From contig JAULSR010000005.1 in assembly GCA_030512295.1 (NCBI GenBank), forward strand, positions 1,054,001 through 1,118,000: 64,000 nt of DNA. Direction: 5' to 3'. Shown here in pieces: positions 45,674 to 58,344 of the stretch. Positions within the stretch are counted from its first letter, which is position 1, and each line of letters begins with the position of its first letter. Source of the DNA: Bombardia bombarda. Its lineage: Eukaryota; Ascomycota; Sordariomycetes; Sordariales; Lasiosphaeriaceae. The notes beneath the pieces were generated by a model. It searched no databases. It was given only the letters and a program-made list of their open reading frames with translations, and was not told where the DNA came from. The position numbers and the translations under genes were made by a program.

Positions 45674-47108
45674 ATGAAGCTGTCCGCTCTTGCCGCGACT
45701 GCGGTCTCTTCTCTTCTATTCTCAGCAGGTCTGGTTGAAGGCGCCCCGCGCATTGTCCAAGTTCGCGCCCAGGACTTCAAGATCTCGACCCTCGGAGGAT
45801 CGACCTTCAAGATTTCCCAGGTGCACAACGAAAAGTTCAGCCAGGTCGGCAAGGGACCGAGAGCTCTCGCCAGGGTCTACCACAAGTATGGTCTGCAGCT
45901 TCCGCCCCAGCTGGTCGCCGCGCTCGAGGAGATTCTCAAGGAACTCGGCCTTGTTGGAAAACACAAGCCGTCCAAATCCGGATCCGGCCTGTTCAAAAAC
46001 GGAACCCTCTTCTCAAACGGCACCGATGGCGCCGATGATGATGACGACGACGATCAGGGTGTGTAGACGAGGTGTATTTTTTTGACGATACAGTAGCTCT
46101 AACCTGCACATAGGAGAGGTCAAGGCCACGCCGCAGCTGTTCGACGTCGAGTATCTGGCACCTGTCCAGATTGGCACCCCACCCCAGACTCTGAACCTCA
46201 ACTTCGACACTGGATCCTCTGATTTGTGGGTCTTCAGCACCGAGACGCCCGCCTCCCAGCGGAATGGTCAGACGCTGTATGATCCTTCTCTGAGCACGAC
46301 ATCGAAGCGGCTCAATGACTCGATCTGGAGCATCATGTACGGAGACAATAGCATGTCCTCTGGAAACGTCTACTTGGACACGGTCAACATTGGTGGTGTC
46401 GAGGTAGAAAACCAGGCCGTCGAGTCCGCCACAAGAGTGTCGGCCTCCTTCACCAACGACACCGCGTCCTCAGGCCTTGTCGGTCTGGCTTTCGACTCCA
46501 TCAACCAGGTCTTCCCCACGAAACAAAAGACCTTCTTCTCCAACGCAATGGACTCGCTGGCCATGCCGCTCTTCACCGCCAACCTCAAGAAAGCCGAGCC
46601 CGGCAACTACAACTTTGGTTTCATCGACGAGACCGAGTTCATCGGCCCCATCTCCTTCGTAGACGTTAACACCACCGACGGCTTTTGGAAGTTCGAGGCC
46701 AGCGGCATGGCCGTCAACAACAACACCTTCCCCATTACCCACCACGCCATCGCCGACACGGGCACCACCCTGCTCCTGCTCGATGACTCTATGGCCGGCA
46801 TCTACTGGTCCCAGGTGTCCACCGCCGAGAATAGTAACTACTACGGCGGCTGGGTCTTCAACTGCAACGCCACGCTGCCCGACCTGACCCTCAGCATCGG
46901 CACCTACAACGCCGTCATCCCCGGCGAGTTCATCAACTTTGCCCCCGCCGACACCGACTCGTTCGACACCGCAAAGCTCTGCTTCGGCGGCATTCAGAGC
47001 TCAAACGGCTTGCCCTTCGCCATCTACGGAGACGTCTTCTTCAAGAGCCAGTTCACCGTCTTTGACGGCGGCGACAAGAGACTGGGCTTTGCCCCCAAGC
47101 CCCTGTAG
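45674..47108 (+). CDS. Secreted pepsin-type aspartic protease (family A1)
   Basis: Extracellular or vacuolar acid endopeptidase made as a zymogen. Two exons, 45674..46058 and 46114..47108, encode 459 residues. The 55-nt intron begins GTGTGT, contains CTAAC and is in phase 1. The signal peptide is about residues 1-23 (MKLSALAATAVSSLLFSAGL). The propeptide includes ALARVYHKYGLQLP and ends in an Asp-rich linker with seven consecutive Asp just before the intron. The catalytic domain starts near VEYLAPVQIGTPPQ. Active-site Asp160 lies in NFDTGSSDLW and Asp343 in IADTGTT; the flap tyrosine is probably in SIMYGDNSMSSG. The end IYGDVFFKSQFTVFDGGDKRLGFAPK is canonical. Several N-x-T/S glycosylation sites occur. 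There is no GPI or membrane tail, so it should be soluble. Confidence 0.94.
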
Positions 47109-48345
47109 ATATATTACGAGAGCGACTGGGCACCGCGACACTTCTCTTTTTATTACTCTATCCAGCCTTCTTTCATGGCTCTCTCTTTCTTTTCTCCTTC
47201 AGCAAGGCTACTGGAGTTAGGTGATTGGGATTTGTTTGGGATCAATACTACCGTCCGGACGGTGATTCTTTTTTTGCAATATATAGAAAGCAATCATGTT
47301 TTTGCTTTTTGCACTGTTGTGGTGGCTGGCTGATGTTGGTTTGTTGTGCACGACACCAAGTCGATTCCGACAGCCTGTGGTCCATTTACATTACATTACG
47401 TCTACAGTCGTGGCCGTCAATAGACGGACGGACGGAGGATTCCGTAGGCTACGTTAATTCCAGTGCATAATCCACACATGGCTAACTTGCACTTTAACTC
47501 GGTATAAATGTCTCACCAAGTGGTTTTTTTTTACATTGCTAATATGCTAAAGATACGGCTAAATCAGAAGAATCTTCTATCACGGTTCTATTTCTATTAA
47601 AGCTGAGTAAATATCCCATCTCAACATCAACCCAACCAACATCGATCCATTTACTACGATCTACAACTTATACAAACAAAAAGACAGACGCCGTACTCTA
47701 CAAGTAAATTTGTCGCAAAAGATTCCAAAAAAATTGAGCCACGCAAAATCCATTACATTGCTGCATGCATGCTTGCCTGTTGTTGTCCTATTCTATACCC
47801 CATAACAATACCAATAATGATGCTGTCAAATCTCATCCGCTTTCCTTTGCTTGCTTGCTTGCTTGCTCATCGATCCATCGACCTTAGGTATCATTGAAGG
47901 GCCTAGAAGCCCCATTTACAAACAACACCCCCGCGCCCGAGTCCACACCCCGCACCGGTCCCGTCCGTCCGTCCGTTTGTCCATCCGTTCGTAACCAATG
48001 CCCGTCCATCCATCCATCCATCCCAAGTTCCGTTCCCCGTCGTATTTGCGTGAGTATATGCGAGTCAAGGTGCGCTCAGTCGCTCGTAGGCAAAAACAAA
48101 CCGTTCCGTTTTCATTCAGTCCGTCATAGCCAACCGACCGCCCCGGGCTAAAGAAGAGGTGAAAAGCTAGATAGAATGACTAGTGAGTCGTCGTATGCGT
48201 ATGTATGCCCATCCGTAAATCCCACAATCCACTGAGCCAACCAACATCAGCAGCAAGAAGCATCTATAGTTGATCTTTGACATCAAAACCCTCGTCTTTC
48301 TTATTGTCATGCTTCAACCACACCAGAACTGTCAGCTAAGAGGTC
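47109..48345. other. Convergent 3' intergenic region
   Basis: Between the protease and histidine-kinase 3' ends. Contains short simple repeats: GCTT units near 47848-47868, CCGT units near 47960-47975 and CCAT units near 48005-48022. No gene seen. Confidence 0.55.
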
Positions 48346-51300
48346 CTAGTTTCGCCGATTTCGGAAGGACTCCTTCTCCAGTTTACCCACGTTTGCTACC
48401 GTCAACGAGTCTCTGGCCGTCGTCAAGAGCGGAGAGGTCAGCGAATACGTCGTTGTCGTGACACCTCCCGCTGCCCCCAGAAGCTTGTCATCCCGACCTT
48501 GCAAGGCGCGCTCGTCCGTCACGACGCGTCGAACTGTCGACTGCATCGTGTCGTGGTCCTCTAGGTCTTCCGGTGACGGAGGCGGTATGGTATAGCCAGG
48601 GAAATGATCGACTCCATCAGAGCTGTCATCGCGAGCCAGCGGACGTGGCGTAGGCAAGTTAGGCTTGTCATCCATGCCGTCGGCGGCGGCGTCGTCGTAT
48701 TCCCCTGGCATGATAGATGGTGTATTGTCGTCCACCGGATCGTCATCTAGACCAATGCCGGGTATGTCGGCATTGTCGCACTCTTCACCAGCCTCGGAGC
48801 AGTCCGTAACAGAGCCGTGGGTCGGCGATGTACCTCCTCGTTTGTTCGTGATCCATCTGACCAGCATACGCTCCAGGGTCTTGCTCTTGACTGGTTTGGA
48901 CAGGTAGTCATCCATACCTGCCCTCTTACACTTCTCTTTGTCTCCCTGGATGGCCGAAGCGGTCATAGCCACAATGGGGACATCGCTAACGTAGCTTTTG
49001 TATGGGAGGTGATGCCGGAGGAGATGGGTACATCTGTAGCCATCAATGATTGGCATCTGAACATCCATGAGGATGATATCCGGCTTCTTTTCTTTCCCGT
49101 TCTTGGCAGCCATAAGGTAGTCGAGGGCCTCCTTACCGTTCCACGCTGCTGTGACCTGAAACCCCAGTTTCTTGATGGTTTTGGTGGCGATCTGCTGGTT
49201 AATCGCATTATCCTCAACAACCAGGACGTGGATCTTGGGCCTCTCTGATAGCATGAGCTCCTCTTCTATCCCTGTTGTTGCTGATAGGCTGACGGATGGA
49301 TGCCTCCACGACGACCTGCCCTTATCTAACGGACTTGCTGTGAATTCCACGGGAGGGGTGCCGAGCATTTGCTCAAAATCTGAGCTGTTGCAGGAAACAC
49401 TCATCTCGGACTGTAGTCGATCGGGTAAGGGATCTATCCTGACTAAACTTGCCTCTTGTGAGCCTCGTGGTTTGTTGAAGGCGATCCAAAAGGTGGCAGT
49501 AGTTCCGCTGCCTAACGCCGACTCTAGCGTAATTCGCCCTTTCATCAAGTCCAGGAGGTGTTTACAGATCGTCAGGCCAAGTCCTGTACCTCCAAACTTC
49601 CTGGCAGTGGATGAATCGCCTTGACTAAAAGGCTGGAACAGGCGTTTCCGAATATCTTCTCCAATGCCTATGCCGGTGTCTTCGACAACGAACCTGATCT
49701 CAATCGTGTCTGCGGTCTCCTTTTCTTTCATGACCGAGAACTTCACGTGACCCTGGTTTGTGAACTTGATGCTGTTCGTTATCAGGTTGGTAATGACCTG
49801 CCTCACCCTCCCAGGATCGCCCATGACAACCAGGTTGTTCTCAATCTCTGCATCGACTTCAGACTGAAAGTCAAGCCTCTTTCGATCGGCTGCGAAGCTG
49901 AGCATCTTGTTCACGTCTCGGATGATAACCGAGAGAGAAAACTGCACCTCTTCAATATCCAGCCGCCCCGACTCAACCTTTGAGAAGTCCAGGATATCAT
50001 TGATCACGGTGAGCAACGCATTACCTGACCGATAGATGTTCTCGGTGAGCTCTCGCTGCTCCTCGTCAAGCTCGACATCCAGCAGTAACTCGGCCATGCC
50101 AATAACTCCAGTGATTGGAGTTCGGATCTCATGGGACATCTTTTAACCATCAGTAATTCCACTCATATTGGCAATTGCGAAACAATGCTTACATTTGCGA
50201 GAAACTGGCTCTTGAGCCTACTGGCCTCTTTGGCGGCGGCTTCGTTGGCGACCAACTGCCTCTTTTCTCGAGCTTGGGCCTCAATGTCTTGTTCTCGGGC
50301 CTTGAGCTCCGTGACATCCATAATGAGGCCTATCACGCCTTCGATAGCAGTCTCGTTGATCTGGCCTTGGCTGTTCTTCTTGCCAAACACGGGATGAAAA
50401 CGTGTGCGGTACCATCGCCCTTCTGTACACTCGGTCAGCACTCGGAATTATCAGTAGCGCTCTACAAAAAGGAATCCGCACCAATCTCATGCTCCTGAGG
50501 ATCATCAGTAATCTCCCCGGCGAGAATAGGCTCGAGGGGTTTCAGAAAATGCGGCATCTGCCCTTCAGGCAGTGCAGAGTTGAGGCGGTTGAACACTTCA
50601 TACACATTCTGTCCGATATACCACTGGGACGCAGCGTTTTCGTGATGAGAATCCCAAATTAGTGCTCCTTCTAGCATGGTGATTTTGCGGTCGACGTCCA
50701 CTGTAAACATGGTCATCCGTGAATGCGTAATTACGCTAAGAAGCTGCTGCCGGGTTCTTTTTGCTTCTAGCTTCGCCTCGATACTCTCGTTAACGTCCGT
50801 GCAGGTACCTATGAGGAGTGAGCGAGACGACCTCTCCACCTGCACAGCCAATAATGGTGTATGCTCACCGAACCACTTTTCAATTTTCCCCGTCCTCTTG
50901 TTTCTTAAAGGCAAGGCCCTGCCGAGAAACCATCGCCACTCGCCATCTTTACTGCGACATCGATATTCTGTCACGTACGGCTCGCCTGTCCGGAGACAAT
51001 GCTTCCAGCGCTTCTCGGTCTCAGGCATATCATCCGGATGGAATGGATTCTTCCATCCCAAGCCAAGAGATTCTTTTTCTGATAGGCCAGTGTACCTGTA
51101 CCAGCGACTGTTGAAAAAGTCGTGTAAACCATCTGGCTTTGTTGTCCAAACAAGCTGCGGCATTGTATCGCATATAAGTTTGAAGCGCTCTGTGTCTGCC
51201 GCCTTGATCTGATTGATTTCTTGGGCGAAATTTGTAACGTCTCTGCATGTGACTACACCAGCTAGGAAATCGCCCGTATGGTCGTCTGTGATTGCAGCCC

Positions 51301-52711
51301 CTTCAACCTCGTAAACTAGCTCCGCACCCTTGCCGTCGCGCATCCCAACACGAAGACCCGTAAAGGGCTTCTCAGTTCGAACCAGAATATAAATGGGGTA
51401 CTCGTCCAGGTCAAGTTGTCTGGAAAAGTCGGCGGTCCACAAATTCCAAGCTGGGAGAAGATCGAAGCCGTCAATTGTGTCATCGAAGCTTGCGGTGCTG
51501 TTGAACAGATCGCGGGCAGCTCGGTTAGGAAGCGTCACGCTGCCATCCTTCCACATAGCGATGACTGGCGTTTGCGTGTTGTCCAGAAGAGCATCTTTCA
51601 TGACCGTAATCTTTTGTAGAATTGAGGGCGTGCTAGATATAGACGACTTGGACGGAGGACCCAGAGGGGGAAATGGGCTGTTAGAGAGTGATACGGCACT
51701 AGGACTAATTCCCAGGGAGGGAGAGCGGGCGTCAAAACTGGAAGCGAGGGAGGGAGGGTTGCTCGAGACAGCCTTGTATTTCTTGTCTGGAGTTATCTTT
51801 CTGCCAGTGGGCTTGGAGTCGGATGGTGATTCAGAGGTGGTGAAAGTGAGTGTGAAATACGTCTGATTGTCACATATGTCCCAGACTGAGATTATCATCT
51901 TGGCGTATGTGTGAGGATCCGCAGCTTTTGACCGGACGCGGGAGTCAAACATGGTTCGATTGAGGTCTCTTCGTGAGATGACGACTTCAAGGACGGTATT
52001 TGCGGTTGTCGGCTCTGTCCCGCTTCTGTCAGGCTCGCCATCGTGGCCACTATCGGCGGTCGGGGTTGATGTCGAAGTCGGAGTCGTGTCGCCTCCAGCA
52101 GACATGACGGCATCCGTAGCCGTCTGGTTCTTGCGCTTCCCCCTTTTCGTCTCGTGGGATACCTGATCCAGGAACTGCTCCCACTCAATCCACACAGGCC
52201 CCCCATCCTGGACCAGATCAATGCCGACTTGCGATAGGGATTGGCCACGAAGTTGGTCCATTACGGACACCATGCTGTCGGCTCCTTCTGCTGGATCAAA
52301 TGTCATACCCAGCAGGTGGCCCATCGCTTCGTTGGCCAAGACCACTGTCTTGAGGCTGTCTAGAACCAGGACAGGCACTGGGAGGAACTGCATGGTGGAA
52401 AATGCGAGCTGGCCAGGGGTGATGGATGGCATAGCCAGCCGAAAGGGGCTCCCTGACTTGGATCTGGGGGCGCCTGGAACGAGCGTAGGCAGGCCTCGCA
52501 CGAAGCGATTGGTGCCAGCCGGAGACATGTCGTCATCATTGATGTTGCGATTTGACTCTGGCGATTGGCGCAATTGCTTGGTGTTTTGCAGCTCCGCCGA
52601 GTGCAGCTCAGTATCCCGAGGCGGGAGAGGCGGCGGTAAACGGTTGGTTGAGGTAGAGCGAGGTTGGACGGCGGCATGGCTGCTCGAGGGACTTGAATTA
52701 CGGGGCGACAT
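48346..52711 (-). CDS. PAS-domain hybrid histidine kinase
   Basis: Two-component sensor, cytosolic with no membrane segment, feeding the phosphorelay to Ypd1-type carriers. Three exons, 52711..50482, 50422..50193 and 50139..48346, encode 1417 residues. PAS-like segments begin near residues 108 (PVPVLVLDSLKTVVLANEAM), 385 (NTQTPVIAMWKDGSVTLPNR), 520 (ICDTMPQLVWTTKPDG) and 665 (MFTVDVDRKITMLEG), with a PAC-like IGLIMDVTELKAREQDI before the kinase. Intron 2 abuts the H box: splicing gives QFLANMSHEIRTP with phospho-His823. The ATPase has VVEDTGIGIGE and GGTGLGLTI. The receiver has LVVEDNAINQQ, acceptor Asp1179 (ILMDVQMP) and YLSKPVK. The layout resembles fungal group IX kinases (Neurospora DCC-1 type), a tentative assignment from memory. 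Met at 52738 is an alternative start. Confidence 0.9.
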
Positions 52712-55700
52712 GTCGTGGTCTGGAGACAGCCACAGCACCCTCTACGAGAAGCTGTCAGGCACACGGCGAATGTGAGGCCAGGGCCGGATAAAGTGAGGAC
52801 ATACAAAGCATGTATCTGCCGCCCGTTGCGTCTTCAACTGGAACTAACCAGCATCGCGGCGATGGGGCAGGTGTGTTGTGTTGTGTTGTTGATATTGTTG
52901 TTGTTGAGGTGACGCAATGGCACAAGGGCGCGATGGCGCGCTGAGGTCGTCAAGGTTCGGTTGGCTGGTGTCCCAGTGACTCGAGGGATGATGGGCTGGT
53001 GGAACTCGCGGAACGAAGGAAAAGACCTGGGACCAAGGAAAGCCAGTCTGAAGCACAGAGCAACTTCATCTAAACTGTAAGGAGCACTCACCTACTCGCT
53101 CCTTCCGTAAATAGGGGCTGCTCACTCACTCGCTGTTTTAGAGCCAGTAACTGGGTAAGGTAGCTAGGGCTATGTACCTTAGACTTCCACTACCAAATGC
53201 CTACTAAAACACCCGAACTTCCGTGAGAAACGAGCAAACAAACGCAAGCCAAGCCAAAGGGACTGGTTTTTGAGTTTTGGGCCACCACTATTATTGATGA
53301 ACTTGACAAGGCAGCTTGCAAACAAAATCCAGCCTCCTCCCCTGTCGTCATAATCAAAATGTAGCCAATCACTTTTACTTTACCAGTTAGGTAGGGTGCG
53401 TTCGACTCAGTCCTTTGCAAGCATACGAACCAACAATCTGGGATAGGACCAGTACGGAGCACTCTGGACATCGTTCCACCGACATGCGTCATAAGAACGG
53501 GCGGGCGGGAAGGATACCAGGATCATAAGACGGAATCGACGCATGTATCATGTGGCATGCATCTAAATCCCATGGTGCGACTAAGATTGCGTACGTACTT
53601 CTACCTGTCCGTTACTTACTTTTTAGCTCCCCGCGCCTCCAAAGCAGGTGGCAACGTAGGATGATGGTGCACAGATTTCCGGTTGCGATCAGGCATGGTG
53701 AAAGAACCTAAACATTTCCGTCAACGGCGGGCGGCGCTATTCACTTCACTACATGTCTTTCTGTCATCTAGAAGAAACACACGACTAAGCTAAGCACCGA
53801 TTAGACTTCTGGTTGGTCTGCTGGCCGAAATTACTGAGATCTTTGATATTCAGGGTCCTGAGTAAATTGCCCGAATTAGGTACCACACCGGAAAATCCAA
53901 GACAGAACAGGTCGACGGGAGGTAGTCGCACGAACCCCTAAAAAAAGTTTAAATGTGCCCGACTGCCATCAAGGCAGGGTAAGTCCTGCAGGGTGATGTC
54001 ATTCCGCCTCACTAGCGCCCAGGTTTTCTCTGCCCCTTCCTCGCCCACGCCGCTGCACACGTTTGTCGAACGCCGGCAATTCATCTTTGACAATTAAAAC
54101 ACGCAATGCATCTCCAGATAACGTTGATACGATAAGTTTCCAGTATGTTTGAAAGATGGTCAACACTTTTTGGTTTATTTTTAACAATTCGTAGCATGAA
54201 AGATGGTCTCACTTAACCCTTGCTCGATTGCAACGACGTCTTGGCGGTCACTAGATCGTCGCTCGGCCTCACTCAGCAGGTCACGGCGAATGTGGAGTGA
54301 GCGGGTGGATCAATCTGGTGGCAACGATGTAGACTACCTTAGGTCCCTGCCTCTCACCATGCACGCATTCAGACTAGGGCAAAGGTCGGCAGGTCGGGTC
54401 TAAGACCAGCCCACCTGCTACAAACTTTCCCAGTCCAGTCCGTCCAGCTTCAGGACTTGCATATCCCATACCTCGTCCTAGCTCAACTTAACTGTCGGAC
54501 TTTCCAAATCCCCGTCCTACCTACCGCCATTGATCTACATGCATAAATCCCAAATCCCATCGGAACCCTTCCCAAGAGTCCTCATCAAAGGACCCCTGCG
54601 CCCTCCTCCACACCAGTTGGTGGCCATCTCATACACACAATCGCCAGTCCCCAAAAATGAAACGCAGGTCGTCCTACCGGCAAGCAATCAGAGTATGTAT
54701 GCGATCTTCAGATACTCAGGCAGCTTCCCTTTTCCGCCTTCCTCCATTATGCTCATCGGGAGATTATCAGATGCGATGAAATTCTCAGAAGTCTCGATGA
54801 TTACACTTCCGCAGCCCTTTGTGAATCCAGGCGATGCTTTGGGGCGCGTGAATAGCGGCAACCCGGGACCGTCATGACCACAAATTGCAGCGGTCCCTCC
54901 CTTTCTACGAACAGCACAGCTCCATTTTACTACTCACCTATATGACGGAAACACATTGATGATATCTAGCCGGTTCCAACAACCATTCCACTTATGCTGT
55001 CAAGCGACACGCACCTGTCCGAATACCGAGTAGATGTAGGCAATTTAAAGTCCAGACCAGATGGTACCCCAGGTCTGAGGTGCCCGCCATCTATCCACTT
55101 TCCCCAGGTCCGAATGAGGGAACCCATTGAAGGATTGAGAGAGGGAGGGTCAGCGGCGTCGCATCGAAAAGGCATGAACAAGAGTTTCATGATAACCCGA
55201 CAACGAGCAACTCACGGTTCCATGGTTCCGGTCCTGGGTCTCCCCCGCCTCTCTAAAGATGGAAATGGAGGTCTGGAACGGCCGGAAGATTACTGATCAG
55301 TGGTTGCATATTGGACATATCCCGTACATACATTTATATGTTTGCACATACCAAACAGCACTCACGTGCAACAATAACAAATCGCACACCTGCGCCATCT
55401 CTAGGATCCCTTGTCTTGGTCCTCTTACTGTCGAACTCTTCGTCTCATGCCGGGAAACAAACTAGCCGTATTAAGGTTCTACCTCGGGGTACCGACCACC
55501 TTCTAACACCCTCACCTCCGCTTCCCCAAATATCCACCCAAACCCCGCACAAAGCGGTTTGAGGGGTTGCCGGTTTTGCCCCATAGTAAAAAACGTCGAG
55601 ACCTTCGAGACGCTTTTTACCGCCCTTGCAGCAGCAGCAGTAGCAGCATACACAGCGCAGTACCAACTCAGGAACTACAAGAATGTTGTTGTGGTTTGTT

Positions 55701-56118
55701 GCAGAATGCTACTGTTAGCTGTGCCCAGCATGGGTCGGCGGCCACAATGATTAGTCTGTATGCCCGACTGACGAACAGGAATGAGATACCCGAGCGAAAT
55801 CAATTGACCAAAAAAAGACAAGAATATATCGGCATTGATACCTTATATAAAACATTGTTACCCACTTCCCGACTTTCGTGCGGGGTGTAGATACCGGGCC
55901 CCGGGTCAACAGTTTCCACTTCAACATTTTCCCGTGCTCACCTTCTGCAATAGCCGTCCGCTTGCTTGGTGTCCTTTGTCTCCCTTCTTTTTAGTCTGCC
56001 GCCCGTCTCATTCTTACCTTCTGTTGTATCCTTACACAGATACAACTCCTCCCGTCTGCTCCAGCAGCGGGCCCTTCTCCAAACGGTGATATATACATAA
56101 ACCTAACATCAGACCGCC
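52712..56118. other. 3.4 kb intergenic region, divergent promoters
   Basis: Upstream of the histidine kinase (leftward) and the aldehyde dehydrogenase (rightward). The largest ORF (54530-54877, 115 codons) shows no family resemblance and is probably chance. No tRNA, repeat family or transposon recognised. Confidence 0.5.
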
Positions 56119-57661
56119 ATGGCTCAAACAATCCAGACAGTGGTAGCGGCCGTCAACGGCGAGTCATCGCCGTACTCGGTCCCCTTTTTCATTGGCGGCA
56201 AGGAGGTGAACCCGGCAAAGAGCTTCGACGTCGCATCTCCAGCAACCGGCAAGGTTGTCCACCAGTCCGGCAGCGCGTCCGACGTCGAGGTCAAGGCTGC
56301 CGTCGGGGCCGCCGAGAAGGCCTTCAAGACATGGAAGAAGACCACCAGCAAGGAGCGGCGGGACATTTTCCTCAAGGCGGCCACCGTCCTCGAGGCCAGG
56401 AAAGCGGAGCTCGGCCGGTACATGATGGACGAGACAGGCGCCCCCCAGGTCTGGGCCGATTTCAACATCGACACCTCCAGGGATTTCCTCCTTGACGTTG
56501 CCGGCAGAATCAGCACGATCGAGGGGTCCGCCCCGTCGACCCAGGACGCAAGCATCGGTGCCCTCATCCTGAAGGAGCCGTTTGGCGTCGTTCTGGCCAT
56601 TGCTCCCTGGTAGGCCATCACTTGGGTGTTCATCACGATGGCAACAAAAAGTAAAAGATTATTGACCTCTCTCCAGGAACGCCCCCTACATCCTCTCCAT
56701 GCGCTCCGTCCTCTACCCCATCGCCGCCGGCAACACTGCCGTCCTCAAGGCCTCCGAGTCCTGCCCCCGCACCATGTGGGGCCTCTGCTCCGTCTTCCAC
56801 GAGGCCGGCCTGCCCGCCGGCGTGCTCAACATGATCGTCCACGCGCCCGCCGACGCGCCCGCCATCACGGCCGCCCTCATCGCCAGCCCCGAGGTCAAGA
56901 AGATCAACTTCACCGGCAGCACCGGCGTCGGGCGCATCATCGGCCGCCTCGCCGGCGAGCACATCAAGCCCGTCCTGCTCGAGCTCGGCGGCAAGGCGTC
57001 GGCCATCGTGTGGGAGGACGCCGACCTGGACAACGCCGCCTTCGAGTGCGCGCTGGGCGCCTTCCTCAACGCCGGCCAGATCTGCATGTCGACGGAGCGC
57101 ATCCTGGTGCACAAGGCCGTGCGCGCCGCGTTCGAGCAGAAGCTCGTCGGCGCCATCGACACCATCTTTGGCGGCGCCCACAACGACGCCCCGGTGCTGA
57201 TCAACGCGCTGGCGGTGGAGAAGAACAAGAAGCTCGTGCAGGACGCGCTGGGTAAAGGGGCGTCGCTGCTGTACGGGGACGCGGCGGCGCAGGAGACGAC
57301 GGCGACGCGGATGCGCCCCGTGGTGATTAGCGGCGTGACCGAGGCGATGGACGTGTACAGGACGGAGAGCTTCGGGCCGTGCGTGTCGCTGTTTGAGATC
57401 GAGACGGAGGAGGAGGCGCTGAGGATCGCGAACGACACCGAGTATGGGCTGACGTCGGCGGTGTTTACTGAGGATTTGAGACGGGGGCTGCGGTTTGCCA
57501 AGGAGATTGAGTCGGGCGCGGTGCATATTAATACGATGACGGTGCATGATGAGAGCGTGCTGCCGCATGGGGGGGCCAAGGCGTCGGGGTATGGAAGGTT
57601 CAACTCTTCGTGGGGGCTGGGGGAGTGGGTAAGGACTAAGACGGTTACTTTTAAGTATTAG
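56119..57661 (+). CDS. NAD(P)-dependent aldehyde dehydrogenase, salicylaldehyde/vanillin dehydrogenase-like
   Basis: Oxidises aldehydes to acids; cytosolic. Two exons, 56119..56609 and 56677..57661, encode 491 residues. The 67-nt intron (donor GTAGGC, branch TTGACC, acceptor CCAG) splits the Trp codon of APWNAPY, the conserved substrate-channel region. Catalytic Glu266 is in LLELGGK and nucleophile Cys300 in GQICMST; their 34-residue spacing equals the family standard. NFTGSTGVGR is the NAD-binding turn and ESFGPCVSLF the C-terminal motif. The sequence favours the fungal aromatic-aldehyde (salicylaldehyde/vanillin) group, which is inference. The second exon is strongly GC-rich, which explains long antisense ORFs across it. 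No targeting signal seen. Confidence 0.93.
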
Positions 57662-58344
57662 TTTTGGGTTAGGTTTTGCGTATTGTTGTTGTTATTGCGT
57701 GGGTAAATAATTAAAGCGATGTCGTTGAATTAGTTTCGTCTTTTCGTCTGCGGCTCGTTTTGTATGGGGTCTGTGGTTTGAGTTGTGTTTGTGTTGTCTG
57801 CCGCCTTGTTCTGGATTGAGGTTTCTCCGAGAATAAACGAGGAGTTTCCATCACGGGATCGCACTAATACACAAATGATGGAAGCCAAACAAGGCATTAT
57901 GACCATTATGGCATGTCATGTCTAATGTAATGATCTATACGTACATCGGGTGGGTTATCTGACCTATCAGTTTCTGCAGGTCTTGGTGATGCAATTATTA
58001 GAGATACGATCACACTTGAGGTTACTCATCTATCTACCTTACCCAGGTATGATACTCTGGAGGAGTCACGGTTTACTAGTGTGTCTGTCACCTGAAATAA
58101 CTTTATATATAGGTAGACGAGAAAACATCAGCCATCTAGGGTTAAGCATCCCGTTAATCTTCAACTACTGACAACTATTGCTGCGACTCCTATTTATTTG
58201 CTCTGAGTTGGTGTGGATGTGGATTTTGGATATTTAGAGAGACAAAATAATGCCCACATCATCCACATAAAGCTATATAAAAAAGTAGAAGATATGGTAA
58301 TATATGTCTATTCATATACCTACCTCATAATACCCAAAACTCCC
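57662..58344. other. AT-rich convergent 3' intergenic region
   Basis: Between the ALDH and nucleoside hydrolase 3' ends. AT-rich, with AATAAA-like signals (57829-57836). No gene recognised. Confidence 0.55.

Noticed and set aside
54530..54877. 115-codon ORF as an orphan gene
   Set aside because: No signal peptide, domain, codon bias or intron evidence; similar-size ORFs occur by chance in the same gap.
56633..57603. Two long minus-strand ORFs (311 and 296 codons) across the ALDH gene
   Set aside because: They lie opposite a canonical ALDH exon with catalytic residues intact. GC-rich codon positions remove stops from antisense frames, and the translated products show no family features.
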